From: Bacteroidota bacterium
GTDB lineage: Bacteria > Bacteroidota > Bacteroidia > Chitinophagales > UBA10324
Reading direction: 5' to 3'
Assembly: GCA_014190575.1 (NCBI GenBank)
Contig: BJGQ01000001.1
Span: forward strand, 85,569 to 123,663
DNA: 38,095 bases
The notes below the pieces were generated by a model. It searched no databases. It saw nothing but the letters and a program-made list of their open reading frames with translations, and was not told the DNA's origin. Position 1 is the first letter of the stretch, and every line of letters begins with the position of its first letter. Position numbers and translations under genes: made by a program. Positions 15,567 through 24,814 of the stretch are shown here, piece by piece.

Positions 15567-17345
15567 ATGAAGAAAATAATCGTCGCCTTGTTTTGCATTA
15601 TTGCCTTAAATGCAAATTCACAAACCACTCAGCGATTAGTTTTGGTTGAAGAAGTTACAAATGCATCGTGTACTCCATGTGCCTTGTCGAATCCGGCATT
15701 TGAAACTTTAATGAATGCAAATTCAACCAAGGTTATTCCAATAAAATATCACGCTTCTTTTCCCGGTTATGATCCTTTTTATTCAGCTAATTCTGCTCAA
15801 AATCAGGCTCGTTCCGTTTACTATTCAGTAACTGCTGTTCCAACTGCACGATTAGATGGCGCAGGAACATTTTTACAAGATGTGAATCAGGCTTCTATTG
15901 ATGCAGAATATGCTGTACCAGCAACAATGAGCATTGCACTTGCATGGAAGTACTCTTCTGATGCCGATTCAATTTATATAACGGTGACATTTAAAGCCTT
16001 ACAAGCAATAAACGGAACTCTGATAGGAAATATTGCGGTTATAGAAAAAGCAGTTCACTACGATGTAGCACCTGGTAGCAATGGAGAAAAAGATTTCACA
16101 AATGTGATGCGTAAACTTCTTCCATCGCAAACGGGTGTTCCGCTTCCAACATCTATGGTAGCAAATCAAACATTGACATTTACTACTGGAATGCTTATTA
16201 CTTCAGGATTCAATGATATCAGTCAGATTGGAGTAATTGCTTTTATTCAAGACAATGCAACAAAAAATGTTAAACAAGCTGCATATGCCGCAACTGCTTC
16301 TGTAGTTCCTGTTAATCCGATTATTCTTCTTTCTTCAAAGGGAAATCCGGTTTGTTCAAATAATGGCTCAGTTAACATTTCCGTAATGGGCGCAAGTGGC
16401 GCTTATTCTTATCACTGGTCTAATGGTGCAACCACTCAAGATATATCAGGTCTTGCTGTTGGTACATATGCTGTTACTGTTACCTCAGGAATTAAAACTG
16501 CAACCGCCTCTTATAATTTGACTCAAGGTGCACTTGCTACTCCAACAAGCGTTATTACAAATGGAATTACTTCATGTTCTACTGCCTTGAATTGGGCAGC
16601 ATTATCGGGCGCTTCTTATTTTCAGGTTAAATACAAAACTGCTTCATCGAGTATTTGGTCGAGCCCGATAAATGTATCGACTACAAATTATGTTTTTACC
16701 GGACTTTCAGCTTCCACACAATATAATTATTCAACAGCAGGCGTTTGTGCAAACGGAACTGCGGGTGCAAGCGCAAGTTATACTGCAACAACTTCTTCCT
16801 GCACTATACCTTCAAACACTGCAGCAGCAAATATTACAGCATCTACTGCACTTATAAGTTGGACTGCTGGATGTAATGCATCATCCTATGAAATTCAATA
16901 TATGATTTCAGGTGGAACTTTGTGGACATCGGCTATATCATCATCTACTTCAAAGACATTGACAGGTTTAATGGCCTCAAAAATTTACCAATATAAAGTA
17001 CGAACTTTATGTGGCGCTGTATATACGAGCTTTTCAGCTGTAAAAACTTTTGTAACACCCGCCGCCCGTATTGAAAATATAAATGAAGAAGTTGCAGTAA
17101 ATATTTATCCAAACCCATTTGAATCAACAATTAATATTTCAATTCCTGAAAGCATGAATTCAGATCAAGAATTTTCAATCGTATTATTTGATATTTTAGG
17201 AAGGAAAATTTTAGATTTAAAAAATGTTCAATTTGAATTAGGTAATGCAAAAATTGAAACATCAAATTCATTGGCTCCGGGAATTTATCTTTTAGAAATT
17301 AAAGGAATTGGTATTGACATAAAAAAACAACTAGTTAAATCATAA
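15567..17345 (+). CDS. Omp28-like exported protein with CxxC thioredoxin-type motif and T9SS sorting domain (paralogue 1)
   Basis: A 592-residue protein with a signal peptide (MKKIIVALFCIIALNANSQ). The Omp28/thioredoxin-like domain (about 20-255) has CTPC at 35-38 in [16 protein letters not shown] and VPTARLDG, where VPT is the usual cis-proline site. A SprB-like repeat follows (about 270-320: YSYHWSNGATTQDISGL, GTYAVTV), then two fibronectin type III-like domains (about 325-510) and a T9SS type A sorting domain (NIYPNPFESTINIS to the end). The start at 15567 is chosen because the signal peptide begins there; in-frame codons upstream add a non-signal leader. Likely a surface or outer-membrane thiol protein. 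It is followed by a close paralogue after 75 bases. Confidence 0.87.
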   Translation: MKKIIVALFCIIALNANSQTTQRLVLVEEVTNASCTPCALSNPAFETLMNANSTKVIPIKYHASFPGYDPFYSANSAQNQARSVYYSVTAVPTARLDGAGTFLQDVNQASIDAEYAVPATMSIALAWKYSSDADSIYITVTFKALQAINGTLIGNIAVIEKAVHYDVAPGSNGEKDFTNVMRKLLPSQTGVPLPTSMVANQTLTFTTGMLITSGFNDISQIGVIAFIQDNATKNVKQAAYAATASVVPVNPIILLSSKGNPVCSNNGSVNISVMGASGAYSYHWSNGATTQDISGLAVGTYAVTVTSGIKTATASYNLTQGALATPTSVITNGITSCSTALNWAALSGASYFQVKYKTASSSIWSSPINVSTTNYVFTGLSASTQYNYSTAGVCANGTAGASASYTATTSSCTIPSNTAAANITASTALISWTAGCNASSYEIQYMISGGTLWTSAISSSTSKTLTGLMASKIYQYKVRTLCGAVYTSFSAVKTFVTPAARIENINEEVAVNIYPNPFESTINISIPESMNSDQEFSIVLFDILGRKILDLKNVQFELGNAKIETSNSLAPGIYLLEIKGIGIDIKKQLVKS

Positions 17346-17420
17346 TTTTTAAAGCGAAACATGTAAATAATTATTGCGTAAATAGGCAGCCATAATCAGG
17401 CACTCCTAAATAAATACGCA

Positions 17421-19229
17421 ATGAAAACCTTACTCTACTTTGTTTTTCTTAGTCTTTTTACATTTGAAAGTATCGCGCAAACCCAACGATTAGTTCTTGT
17501 TGAAGAATTTACTAATGCATCATGTGGACCGTGTGCATTATCTAATCCTGCTTTTAATGCGCTAATGACAGCAAATGCCACTAAAGTTGTTGCAATAAGA
17601 AATCATACAAGTTTCCCAGGATACGATCCTTTTTACGCACAAAATACAGTTCAAAATCAGTCCCGAACAATTTACTATCAAGTTACCAATGTACCTACAG
17701 CTCGGATGGATGGAGCAGGAGTTTTTTTGAGTGATGTCAATCAAACTTCGATTGATGCGGCGTATGCTGTTGCTCCAATATATAGCATAAAGATTAACTA
17801 CCATATTTCAAATGACAATGATTCGCTTTATGCGACCGCAACGGTTAAAGCATTAAGTTTTAACACAGGAACTTTAAAAGCACACATTGTGGTTGTTGAA
17901 AAAATGATATCCCTCACTACGCCCCCGGGATCGAATGGTGAAACAGATTTTCCGATGGTGATGAAGAAAATGCTTCCATCTGAAGCAGGCACTTCGCTAC
18001 CGGGAACAATGTTTCCAGGCGATTCAGTAGTAATAAATGTTGGTTGGTTATTGGCAAATGTCTTTAACATTAATCAGTTAGCGGTAGTGTGTTTTGTTCA
18101 GGACAATTTAAATAAAAATGTGAAACAGGCCGCTTATGCGCCAACTCCATTTAGCGGTCCACCACCTACCCCACCAACCATTGCTTTAAATACATTAACA
18201 AATACTATGTGTGGTTCAACAGGTGCAATAAATATTAATGTAAGCGGAGGAACTACGCCCTACTCTTATATATGGTCTAACAACGCAACATCCGAGGATA
18301 TTTCCGGTTTAGAAACAGGAACATATTCTGTAACCGTTATAGGAGGAACAGCAACCAGTGTTGCGACCTATACAATTCAGCAAGTATTATCACAACCAAC
18401 TATAGATTCTATGAGCGCAAAAACATCGTGCTCCATAAAAATGAATTGGACAGTTGTTAACGGTGCTGCTACCTACAAGGTAAGATACAAGACGACATCA
18501 AGTTCTACCTGGAATACAGAAATAATTGCAGGAAATATAAACAACTATGTTTTTAATGGATTAGCATCAGGAACTACATATAATTTTGAAGTTGCCGCGT
18601 GTTGCTTAAATGGATACAATAGTGGATTTGTTGGTACAACCGATTTTACAAATGAATGCAAAATGATTACATCATCTTCTGTAACCATTAATTCAAGCAC
18701 AAGCGCAACTGTTTCTTGGGTGGCACCATGTTATTCAATTGGTTACAGAATTATTTATAAAATGACAAGCTCATCAGTTTGGTCATCTGCATTTATTTGG
18801 GGAACTACTCAATTCACAATTACAAATTTGCTACCTAACACTTCTTATGAATATAGATTGCGTAACCGATGTGGCGATCCGCCAAATGTAACAGGATGGA
18901 CTTCGGCAATAAGTTTTACAACACCGGCTATGCGAATTGAAGACGAAAATACAATTGTAAATTCAACTAATACTTCAATGTTAGTTTACCCAAATCCTAC
19001 ATCCGATTTATTTAACCTTTCGGGTTCCTTTAATGAAAACAATGTGGAAGCTCAAATTAAAATAGTTAACACACTTGGTCAGATTGTTTTTCAATCAATA
19101 ATTACATTGGATAAAGGGACTTATGACTTACCTATTTCTCTTCCATCAACAATTAGTGATGGGTTGTACTATGTAAATGTTTTTTCAAATAATGAAAAAC
19201 AAGAATCCCAACTTTTGATTCAACGATAA
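17421..19229 (+). CDS. Omp28-like exported protein with CxxC thioredoxin-type motif and T9SS sorting domain (paralogue 2)
   Basis: A 602-residue protein with the same layout as the gene before it: signal peptide ending ESIAQ, Omp28/thioredoxin-like domain with CGPC at 35-38 ([16 protein letters not shown]) and VPTARMDG, SprB-like repeat ([17 protein letters not shown]), two fibronectin-like domains and a sorting domain ([16 protein letters not shown]). CGPC is the classic thioredoxin active site, while the first copy has CTPC, so the redox potential may differ. N-terminal halves are very similar, C-terminal halves less so. The pair looks like a tandem duplication. A terminator follows 20 bases after the stop, and none separates the two genes, so they may be cotranscribed. 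Confidence 0.87.
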   Translation: MKTLLYFVFLSLFTFESIAQTQRLVLVEEFTNASCGPCALSNPAFNALMTANATKVVAIRNHTSFPGYDPFYAQNTVQNQSRTIYYQVTNVPTARMDGAGVFLSDVNQTSIDAAYAVAPIYSIKINYHISNDNDSLYATATVKALSFNTGTLKAHIVVVEKMISLTTPPGSNGETDFPMVMKKMLPSEAGTSLPGTMFPGDSVVINVGWLLANVFNINQLAVVCFVQDNLNKNVKQAAYAPTPFSGPPPTPPTIALNTLTNTMCGSTGAININVSGGTTPYSYIWSNNATSEDISGLETGTYSVTVIGGTATSVATYTIQQVLSQPTIDSMSAKTSCSIKMNWTVVNGAATYKVRYKTTSSSTWNTEIIAGNINNYVFNGLASGTTYNFEVAACCLNGYNSGFVGTTDFTNECKMITSSSVTINSSTSATVSWVAPCYSIGYRIIYKMTSSSVWSSAFIWGTTQFTITNLLPNTSYEYRLRNRCGDPPNVTGWTSAISFTTPAMRIEDENTIVNSTNTSMLVYPNPTSDLFNLSGSFNENNVEAQIKIVNTLGQIVFQSIITLDKGTYDLPISLPSTISDGLYYVNVFSNNEKQESQLLIQR

Positions 19230-19249
19230 ACTTCTTCGATATTGCTAAA

Positions 19250-19284
19250 ACAAAAACGGAGCAAAATTTTTGCTCCGTTTTTGT
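19250..19284 (+). terminator. Intrinsic terminator after the Omp28-like pair
   Basis: A 13-bp stem, ACAAAAACGGAGC / GCTCCGTTTTTGT, with an A4-T5 loop, followed by TTTC. The A and T tracts on both sides would allow action in both directions. Confidence 0.85.
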
Positions 19285-19528
19285 TTTCTGTTCAACTTGA
19301 ATTTCAAGATACTTTCATTATAAATTTCTGTAATTTATATAATTGTTTATAGAAGAATTTTTCAATAAAAAATAAATAAATTTAACATTGTAATAAATCT
19401 AAACAGTTCAAGTTTGGTGAAATTTTTTGCTTTCACAATTTTTAGTTGTTACCATTTTCATATTTTTTCCATCAATGCAATTTTCGGGTTTTAAATTTTA
19501 CATTCGCCGCCAACCCCCGAAAAATAAA

Positions 19529-20434
19529 ATGGCTGATAACAAAGATTTAGATTTTACCTACACCACTATTGATAAAATATTTCGCTTAAGCATGGGCGAA
19601 ACCGGTGATTACTCTGGAGCAAAATACGATGGCAATTTTTCAATGCCGCTGGAAGCTGCGCAAAAAGCAAAACATAAATTCATTGCCGACAGTTTAAATA
19701 TTACAAATGGAAGCAAAGTGCTCGACATGGCATGTGGCTGGGGACCTTTTTCAAATTACATTACAAAAGAACGAGGAGCAAAAAGTCTTGGCTTAACTTT
19801 ATCACAAGGTCAGGCTGATGCATGCAATGCAAATGGTTTAAATGTTATGGTGAAAGATTGCCGATACATTACGCCAAAAGATTTCGGAACTTTTGATGCT
19901 GTTACCTGCATTGGAGGGCTAGAACATTTTGTTTCAGCTGAAGAATGGAAGGCTGGAAAGCAAGAAGAAATTTACAAAGATTTTTTCACGAAAATTTATG
20001 ACTTGTTGCCAGTTGGTGGTCGTTATTATATGCAGACAATGACCTTCAGCAAAAACATGATTCCTTATTCAGAGTTTGATATTAATGCTGATAAAAATTC
20101 TGCCGCTTACATCTGCGCGTTGATGGAAAAAGAATTTCCGAATTCGTGGTTGCCTTATGGCCCTGAGATGGTAATCAGAAATGCTGAACCCTTATTCAAA
20201 TTAGTTTCAAAAAGCAGTGGTCGTTTGGATTACATTGAAACAATTGGTCAATGGAGAAAAAAATTCCGTCAATTCAATCTGAAAAAATATTTTCTATACC
20301 TGTCGTTGGTTCCTAAATATATTTTCAATAAAGAATTCCGTCACCAGGTGGCAGTTTTCAGAGTGAGCCCGAACCGTGTTTGCTTCGAACAGGAAATTAT
20401 GGACCACTACCGATTGGTGTTTGAAAAAATCTGA
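19529..20434 (+). CDS. SAM-dependent methyltransferase, cyclopropane-fatty-acid synthase-like
   Basis: A 301-residue class I methyltransferase related to CFA and mycolic acid cyclopropane synthases. The SAM motif VLDMACGWGPFSNYI lies at about 64-78, and later VTCIGGLEHFV and VGGRYYMQTMTF fit the family core. CFA enzymes add a methylene bridge to unsaturated acyl chains of membrane lipids; related enzymes methylate other small substrates, so the acceptor is uncertain. The ATG at 19529 (MADNKDLDF) is chosen because the 34 codons before it in the same frame contain only a TTG start and have hydrophobic, unfamiliar sequence. The 240 bases between the preceding terminator and this start hold only AT-rich DNA. 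Confidence 0.8.
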   Translation: MADNKDLDFTYTTIDKIFRLSMGETGDYSGAKYDGNFSMPLEAAQKAKHKFIADSLNITNGSKVLDMACGWGPFSNYITKERGAKSLGLTLSQGQADACNANGLNVMVKDCRYITPKDFGTFDAVTCIGGLEHFVSAEEWKAGKQEEIYKDFFTKIYDLLPVGGRYYMQTMTFSKNMIPYSEFDINADKNSAAYICALMEKEFPNSWLPYGPEMVIRNAEPLFKLVSKSSGRLDYIETIGQWRKKFRQFNLKKYFLYLSLVPKYIFNKEFRHQVAVFRVSPNRVCFEQEIMDHYRLVFEKI

Positions 20435-20491
20435 GGACTTTTCTTTAAGAAAATATTTTCTTTTAAAATAATCAGTTAAGAAATATTCGAA

Positions 20492-21571
20492 TCAGAAATT
20501 CGGACATTCCAGTTTCTTCTTAGGGTTTGCGTTGTTGTTGAATTTGAAATTCCGCAGTTCCACAATCAAAACCAATTCATGAGTGCCTTGAGTATTGGAA
20601 CGCAAATCGCTGATGGTTAAATCATAACTATATCCTATTTTATAAACCAATGATTCTTTATTCTGATCTCCAGCAAATCCAAAATTTACAATAATGGCAT
20701 CGGCTCTTTTTATATCAAAAATCAACGGCGTTTGATTCCGATATGCAAGCCCTGCAAACAACGGTTTCATTAATACATTGAAAGAAAAATTAAATTCAGT
20801 CATGGCTGTTTGGTGTTCCCACATGATTGAAGGCGCTAATAATATTTTATATCTCTTCACTTCATATCGAACCGGAATTACCGCTCCTGCATGCAATACT
20901 AATTTTTGTGGTAACCTTGATACCTGACCTGTAATACTTTCATCAGGCTCTGTAACATGATGCAGGGATGCACCGAAAGTATAAGTGGCAATCAGGTTTT
21001 TTAATCTGTTGCGATGGTTCCCTTTTATCAATGCGCCAACCGTAAAATCAACAAATGTTCGGGATTGTTGATATGGCATTGGATTATTTGTTGGTCCGGT
21101 AATTCCAAACAATGGATGCAGTTGGTCGCTGAATAAAAGTTTTGACCAATCAATTTTTTTATTAATAATTGAAGTATTAAAACCCGCCTGAAAAACCCAA
21201 TTCTTTGGTGAGAGAATTACCCGATACGAATAAAGTCCGCTGATGCATTGCGTGCGCAGGTAACCTTCTCCCTCTGTATCGCTCCACGCATTTAATCCAA
21301 TGCCACTGCTTAAACTTAAATCTTGTGCATCAATCGCCAATGAATAAGTTGGAAACTTACTAGGAATTCGTGGCCATAAATCTCTGTAATTAATTCCTGC
21401 ACGCAATCCAGAATTAATTCCTGTGAAAGCCGGATTTACATACAATTGGTTAAAATAAAACTGAGAAAAAGTAGGGTCTTGCGCTTTTGAAACAAATGAA
21501 AACGAAAGCAGAAATAAAATCGCTGTGAATCGAATGATATGTTTACACAAATTATTTTTGATGAGTTTCAT
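20492..21571 (-). CDS. PorP/SprF family type IX secretion system membrane protein
   Basis: A 359-residue outer-membrane beta-barrel protein with a signal peptide ending SKAQ (about residue 31). The mature start DPTFSQFYFNQLYVNPAF, with TGINSGLRAGINYRDLWP after it, is the hallmark of the PorP/SprF family. Members serve the T9SS and the secretion or anchoring of gliding adhesins. Multiple copies per genome are normal, often beside a large SprB-like adhesin, but none is adjacent here. It stands alone, divergent from the GT9 gene and convergent with the methyltransferase gene. It fits the three T9SS cargo proteins in this window, though no direct pairing can be shown. Confidence 0.93.
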   Translation of the reverse strand: MKLIKNNLCKHIIRFTAILFLLSFSFVSKAQDPTFSQFYFNQLYVNPAFTGINSGLRAGINYRDLWPRIPSKFPTYSLAIDAQDLSLSSGIGLNAWSDTEGEGYLRTQCISGLYSYRVILSPKNWVFQAGFNTSIINKKIDWSKLLFSDQLHPLFGITGPTNNPMPYQQSRTFVDFTVGALIKGNHRNRLKNLIATYTFGASLHHVTEPDESITGQVSRLPQKLVLHAGAVIPVRYEVKRYKILLAPSIMWEHQTAMTEFNFSFNVLMKPLFAGLAYRNQTPLIFDIKRADAIIVNFGFAGDQNKESLVYKIGYSYDLTISDLRSNTQGTHELVLIVELRNFKFNNNANPKKKLECPNF

Positions 21572-21654
21572 AAGTCTGTTGGCAATATAACGAGATTTGA
21601 AGCATATTTGAAAATTGAATTCGATAAAACAATTTTAACTACTGAAAGATAGAA

Positions 21655-22671
21655 GTGCAATTAAAAAAAATATTGATTATCCGCTTTAGTTCTATTGGTG
21701 ATATTGTTTTAACAAGTCCGGTAATCAGATGCATAAAAAAACAATTGCCCGATGTTGAATTGCATTACCTGACAAAGAAATCGTTTTCAATTTTACTGGA
21801 CTCAAATCCATACATTGATAAAATTCATTTGCTGAACGACAATCTTTCTTTAAAAATAAAAGAATTACAAGCAGAGAATTTTGATTTCATTGTTGACCTT
21901 CATAATAATCTTCGAAGTTTTTATATCAAGTGGCAATTGGAAAAACCGGTTCGTTCGCTCAACAAATTAAATATCCGGAAATGGTTGCTGGTGAATTTGA
22001 AAATAAACATCCTTCCCGACAAACACCTTGTTCAACGGTATTTGGATACAGTAAAAAAAATAAAAGTCTCGGACGATGGAGAAGGTTTGGATTATTTCAT
22101 TCCGAAAAAAGATGAAATTCAATTGCATGATTTTCCGCTTACTCATATGCATGGATATGCAGCACTCGTTATAGGCGCGCAACACGCAACAAAAAAACTT
22201 CCATTTGAAAAACTGAAAGAATTGTGTGAGAAAATTCAGGTTCCGTTTATAGTAATCGGGGCAAAAGAAGATTTTCAAACCGGAAATGAATTGGAAAAAT
22301 TATTTCCATTTAAAGTTTTTAATGCTTGCGGAAAATTCAATCTCAATCAATCAGCCTCAGCAATTCGTCAATCGAAAATTGTTATTACTCACGATACATC
22401 AATGATGCACATTGCTTCAGCTTTTAAAAAGAAGATACATTCATATTGGGGAAATACAGTTCCATCGTTTGGTATGTATCCGTATTTCGGAAGCAAGTCA
22501 AAATATTTGTCACTTTATGAAAATAATTCATTTATACATGAAGTTAAAAATTTGAATTGCCGGCCATGCTCTAAAATCGGGTTTAATAAATGTCCGAAAG
22601 GTCATTTCAATTGCATGAAGTTACAAAATTTTGAAAATCTGATAAAAGAATTACCTCAGGCTGTTCAGTAA
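21655..22671 (+). CDS. Glycosyltransferase family 9 (heptosyltransferase-like)
   Basis: A 338-residue cytoplasmic GT-B enzyme of the lipopolysaccharide core heptosyltransferase family. It starts with a GTG (21655) and MQLKKILIIRFSSIGDIVL, whose RxSSIGD motif is diagnostic, followed by TSPVIRCIKKQLPDVELHYL. The donor-binding half has VITHDTSMMHIASAF and SYWGNTVPSFGMYP. The C-terminus has a cysteine-rich end, CRPCSKIGFNKCPKGHFNCM, which is common in GT9 proteins of this phylum. The sugar donor is probably a nucleotide-activated heptose or other sugar; the acceptor is unknown. The stop codon abuts the end of the convergent DUF4294 gene with no gap. Confidence 0.9.
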   Translation: MQLKKILIIRFSSIGDIVLTSPVIRCIKKQLPDVELHYLTKKSFSILLDSNPYIDKIHLLNDNLSLKIKELQAENFDFIVDLHNNLRSFYIKWQLEKPVRSLNKLNIRKWLLVNLKINILPDKHLVQRYLDTVKKIKVSDDGEGLDYFIPKKDEIQLHDFPLTHMHGYAALVIGAQHATKKLPFEKLKELCEKIQVPFIVIGAKEDFQTGNELEKLFPFKVFNACGKFNLNQSASAIRQSKIVITHDTSMMHIASAFKKKIHSYWGNTVPSFGMYPYFGSKSKYLSLYENNSFIHEVKNLNCRPCSKIGFNKCPKGHFNCMKLQNFENLIKELPQAVQ

Positions 22672-23259
22672 TTAAAAGTTATTCTCAATGCCACGAACAA
22701 TCAGTTCAATATCTTTATCCTGTTGCGGGTCATACGGAACTTTTAAATCATATCCCCATAAACTACCGGCGCTCTGCCAGAAAAAAGCTGACATCGGGTT
22801 TTTAAATTCTTTTATCAACTCATAACAATTCTGTCCGGTTTCTCTGGCAATCAACTTTACCAATAAAGCTCCTTGAGTGGTTGTCAGATTTTTCAATGGT
22901 TCCTGAAATTGCGCGTCCAGTTCGTTTTCTTTTTCTTTCAAAAATTTTTTACGGTCGTGCCTGCTGTCTTTGTCAGCTAACTCCTGTTGCACTTCATTAA
23001 ATATTTCTCCTGCTTTTTTCGCATAAGGATATACAATGAGAATATTTTTTTTCAGCGATAAAAATTTATTCTGTTCAAACGATGAAGCAAATGTTCTTTT
23101 TGAAACTACCACCACTTCGGGTAATGTTAGAATAGGGAATGAATCATTGTTCACCACAATAACCGGAACATAAGCACTGCCGCCCGATTGCGCATTTACA
23201 TTAATAAATAATGAAACGAAGGTGTTAAATAACAGAAAAACTTTTTTTGAGAATTTCAT
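22672..23259 (-). CDS. DUF4294 domain protein (secreted)
   Basis: A 195-residue protein with a signal peptide ending NVNAQ (about residue 24). The segments LPEVVVVSKRTF, ILIVYPYAKKAGEIFNEV and LVKLIARETGQNCYELIKEF match DUF4294, a family found almost only in Bacteroidota and of unknown role. It is probably periplasmic. The middle is strongly charged and helical (KEKENELDAQF). It ends one base after the GT9 gene on the other strand, so transcription from both sides must end inside or beyond the other gene; I see no terminator between them. Confidence 0.85.
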   Translation of the reverse strand: MKFSKKVFLLFNTFVSLFINVNAQSGGSAYVPVIVVNNDSFPILTLPEVVVVSKRTFASSFEQNKFLSLKKNILIVYPYAKKAGEIFNEVQQELADKDSRHDRKKFLKEKENELDAQFQEPLKNLTTTQGALLVKLIARETGQNCYELIKEFKNPMSAFFWQSAGSLWGYDLKVPYDPQQDKDIELIVRGIENNF

Positions 23260-23362
23260 GGATTCAAATTTAAGCTTATTCCTTTAATTCAATTCACAAG
23301 CCAAAGTCTTATAACGATGCAAACCGCTTGTTGTTATGTTAAAAACTTGTGTTAAATATTTG

Positions 23363-23394
23363 TTGCAAAGGATTAACTAAATCCTATAACTTTG
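23363..23394 (+). promoter_or_regulatory. Promoter of the tandem small lipoprotein genes
   Basis: TTG at 23363-23365, a 21-base spacer, and TAACTTTG at 23387-23394 fit the Bacteroidota promoter pattern. The leader to the ATG at 23424 would be about 23 bases. Confidence 0.7.
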
Positions 23395-23423
23395 GCGCAC
23401 AAAAAAATTCTCAAAAACCATTT

Positions 23424-23663
23424 ATGAAAAAAACATTTCTCATTCTGTGTGGTGCCGGGCTCATTTCGCTCGCAGTTGCAAGTTGCAATCAAGCACCTAA
23501 ACCAATGGATGCTGCGGCAATAACTGCAAAAGCTGATTCGGTTTTCAATTCAAAAAAGCAAGGACTTGTTGATGCGGCAAACAATGCATGCATGACCAAC
23601 GGTGCTGCTAAAACAAAGGCTGTTTGCGATTCTATCTGTAATGCTAACGGAGTAAAAATGTAA
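23424..23663 (+). CDS. Small lipoprotein of unknown function (member 1 of a tandem pair)
   Basis: A 79-residue protein with a lipoprotein signal peptide, MKKTFLILCGAGLISLAVASC, with the lipidated Cys at 21. The mature part is about 58 residues, with AADSVF-type helices and three further Cys (C62, C70, C74) in NNACMTNGAAKTKAVCDSICNANG. The ATG at 23424 follows the predicted promoter and begins the signal peptide. The C-terminal 30 residues align without gaps to the next gene, so the two are paralogues. No known family comes to mind. Confidence 0.75.
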   Translation: MKKTFLILCGAGLISLAVASCNQAPKPMDAAAITAKADSVFNSKKQGLVDAANNACMTNGAAKTKAVCDSICNANGVKM

Positions 23664-23698
23664 ACCAATTATTCACAAACTGAAAAAACGAAACAACA

Positions 23699-24112
23699 AT
23701 GAAAAAATCAATCATACTTACCGGAGCCATTGCACTTGCACTTGGGTTCCAATCGTGCCAGAAGGGCGATGATGGTGCACAAGCTGCAAAAGACTGGGCT
23801 GCAATTGACAGTATTGCAAACATGAAAGCAACTGCACTTACTGATTCTTTAAATAATGCCTGCATGATGGATGCCACTGCTAAAGGAATGGCAATGGGAG
23901 ATTCAATGGTGAATGCATCAAAGAAAGGTGGTAAAGGTGGAAGCAAACCAAAAACTACAACTGTTGTAACACCTCCTCCTCCTCCGGTTGATCCTAAAAA
24001 AGATAAAATGGGTGGAAGCAATACAAATACAGATGTCAAGAAAGATAAAATGGGGGGAACACAGCAAACGAATACCGACGCTAAGAAGGATAAAATGGGT
24101 AAGCCTAAATAA
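23699..24112 (+). CDS. Small lipoprotein with repetitive Lys-rich tail (member 2 of a tandem pair)
   Basis: A 137-residue lipoprotein (lipidated Cys at 20, in LALGFQSC). The first part has ALTDSLNNACMMDATAKGMAMGDSMVNA, which matches the end of the preceding lipoprotein in spacing and key residues (NNACM, AK, DS, NA). It then adds a low-complexity tail: GGKGGSKPKTTTVV, a run of five prolines, and three copies of KKDKMGG-like units. The tail is basic and probably unfolded, and could contact surface polysaccharide or peptidoglycan. It begins 35 bases after the first lipoprotein gene and the pair ends at a shared terminator, so it is probably one transcript. Confidence 0.75.
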   Translation: MKKSIILTGAIALALGFQSCQKGDDGAQAAKDWAAIDSIANMKATALTDSLNNACMMDATAKGMAMGDSMVNASKKGGKGGSKPKTTTVVTPPPPPVDPKKDKMGGSNTNTDVKKDKMGGTQQTNTDAKKDKMGKPK

Positions 24113-24133
24113 TACTTCAAAAAAAATTCCAAT

Positions 24134-24167
24134 AAAAAAACCCGTTCAGTTTGAACGGGTTTTTTTA
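24134..24167. terminator. Bidirectional terminator between lipoprotein genes
   Basis: The core stem ACCCGTTCA / TGAACGGGT (24140-24148, 24152-24160) is extended by A7 on the left and T7 on the right. It serves the plus-strand lipoprotein pair and the convergent EGF-like gene. Confidence 0.92.
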
Positions 24168-24186
24168 TTTAGCTTAATTAAAAATC

Positions 24187-24693
24187 TTAGTTTGTCCAGG
24201 TTGATGTGCAAACATCAGAAAGACCAGAACCAGTATCAGTTACTGTATAGCTCCAGGTAATAGTATGTCCATCAGTGCTGATAGTACCAGTTCCGCTAAC
24301 TCTGAAACCATCATTATCAGGCTCTTGAGTTGGAATTGTAATGGTTGTTCCGCTGATAGTTGCATTAACAACATTTACGAAGCTATTCCAAACATTAGTG
24401 ATTTTAACATCAAAAATACCAGATCCTGAAGTTACACTTACACCATAAGAAGCAGAACCTGAAAGGCTGCAACCATCTTGTGCAGTCCATGCACCTTTAA
24501 ATTTAGCTCTGTTTTCAGTACTGCAATCAGTTCCTTCATAACCAGAAGCACAATTACAAGTACCATCAACGCATGTTCCGGCGTTTAAACAAGTTACATC
24601 TTTACAAGGGTCAGTACAAGATGTGTAAAAAGTTACGATAGCCAATGAAAACACCATTAAGATGCCGGCTGTTAAAATGCTTAGTTTTTTCAT
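24187..24693 (-). CDS. Lipoprotein with one EGF-like domain
   Basis: A 168-residue protein with a lipoprotein signal peptide (lipidated Cys about 26, in FYTSC). Residues 30-57 form an EGF-like module: cysteines 30, 35, 41, 46, 48 and 57, with spacing C-x4-C-x5-C-x4-C-x1-C-x8-C and CNCASGYEGTDC, the usual EGF end. The rest (about 62-168) is a Thr/Ser-rich beta-sandwich-like domain with SYGVSVTSGSGIFDVKI and STDGHTITWSYTV. It resembles small lipocalin-like lipoproteins of Bacteroidota, but I cannot name a family. It has its own promoter. EGF modules are mostly known from animals, but this simple lipoprotein-EGF layout recurs in aquatic Bacteroidota. Confidence 0.82.
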   Translation of the reverse strand: MKKLSILTAGILMVFSLAIVTFYTSCTDPCKDVTCLNAGTCVDGTCNCASGYEGTDCSTENRAKFKGAWTAQDGCSLSGSASYGVSVTSGSGIFDVKITNVWNSFVNVVNATISGTTITIPTQEPDNDGFRVSGTGTISTDGHTITWSYTVTDTGSGLSDVCTSTWTN

Positions 24694-24729
24694 TTTTTAT
24701 TTATTTGTTTTTGTTTAGAATTTAAGCTG

Positions 24730-24759
24730 CAAAGATATTTTTTCATTTGAACCAATCAA
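24730..24759 (-). promoter_or_regulatory. Promoter of the EGF-like lipoprotein gene
   Basis: On the minus strand TTG (24759-24757), a 19-base spacer and TATCTTTG (24737-24730) fit the Bacteroidota consensus. The leader to the ATG at 24693 is about 30 bases. Confidence 0.7.
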
Positions 24760-24814
24760 CTTTTTGTAAAATCTAAATTAAAACTTTACTCACATCTGTT
24801 TTACCTTCGTTCTA

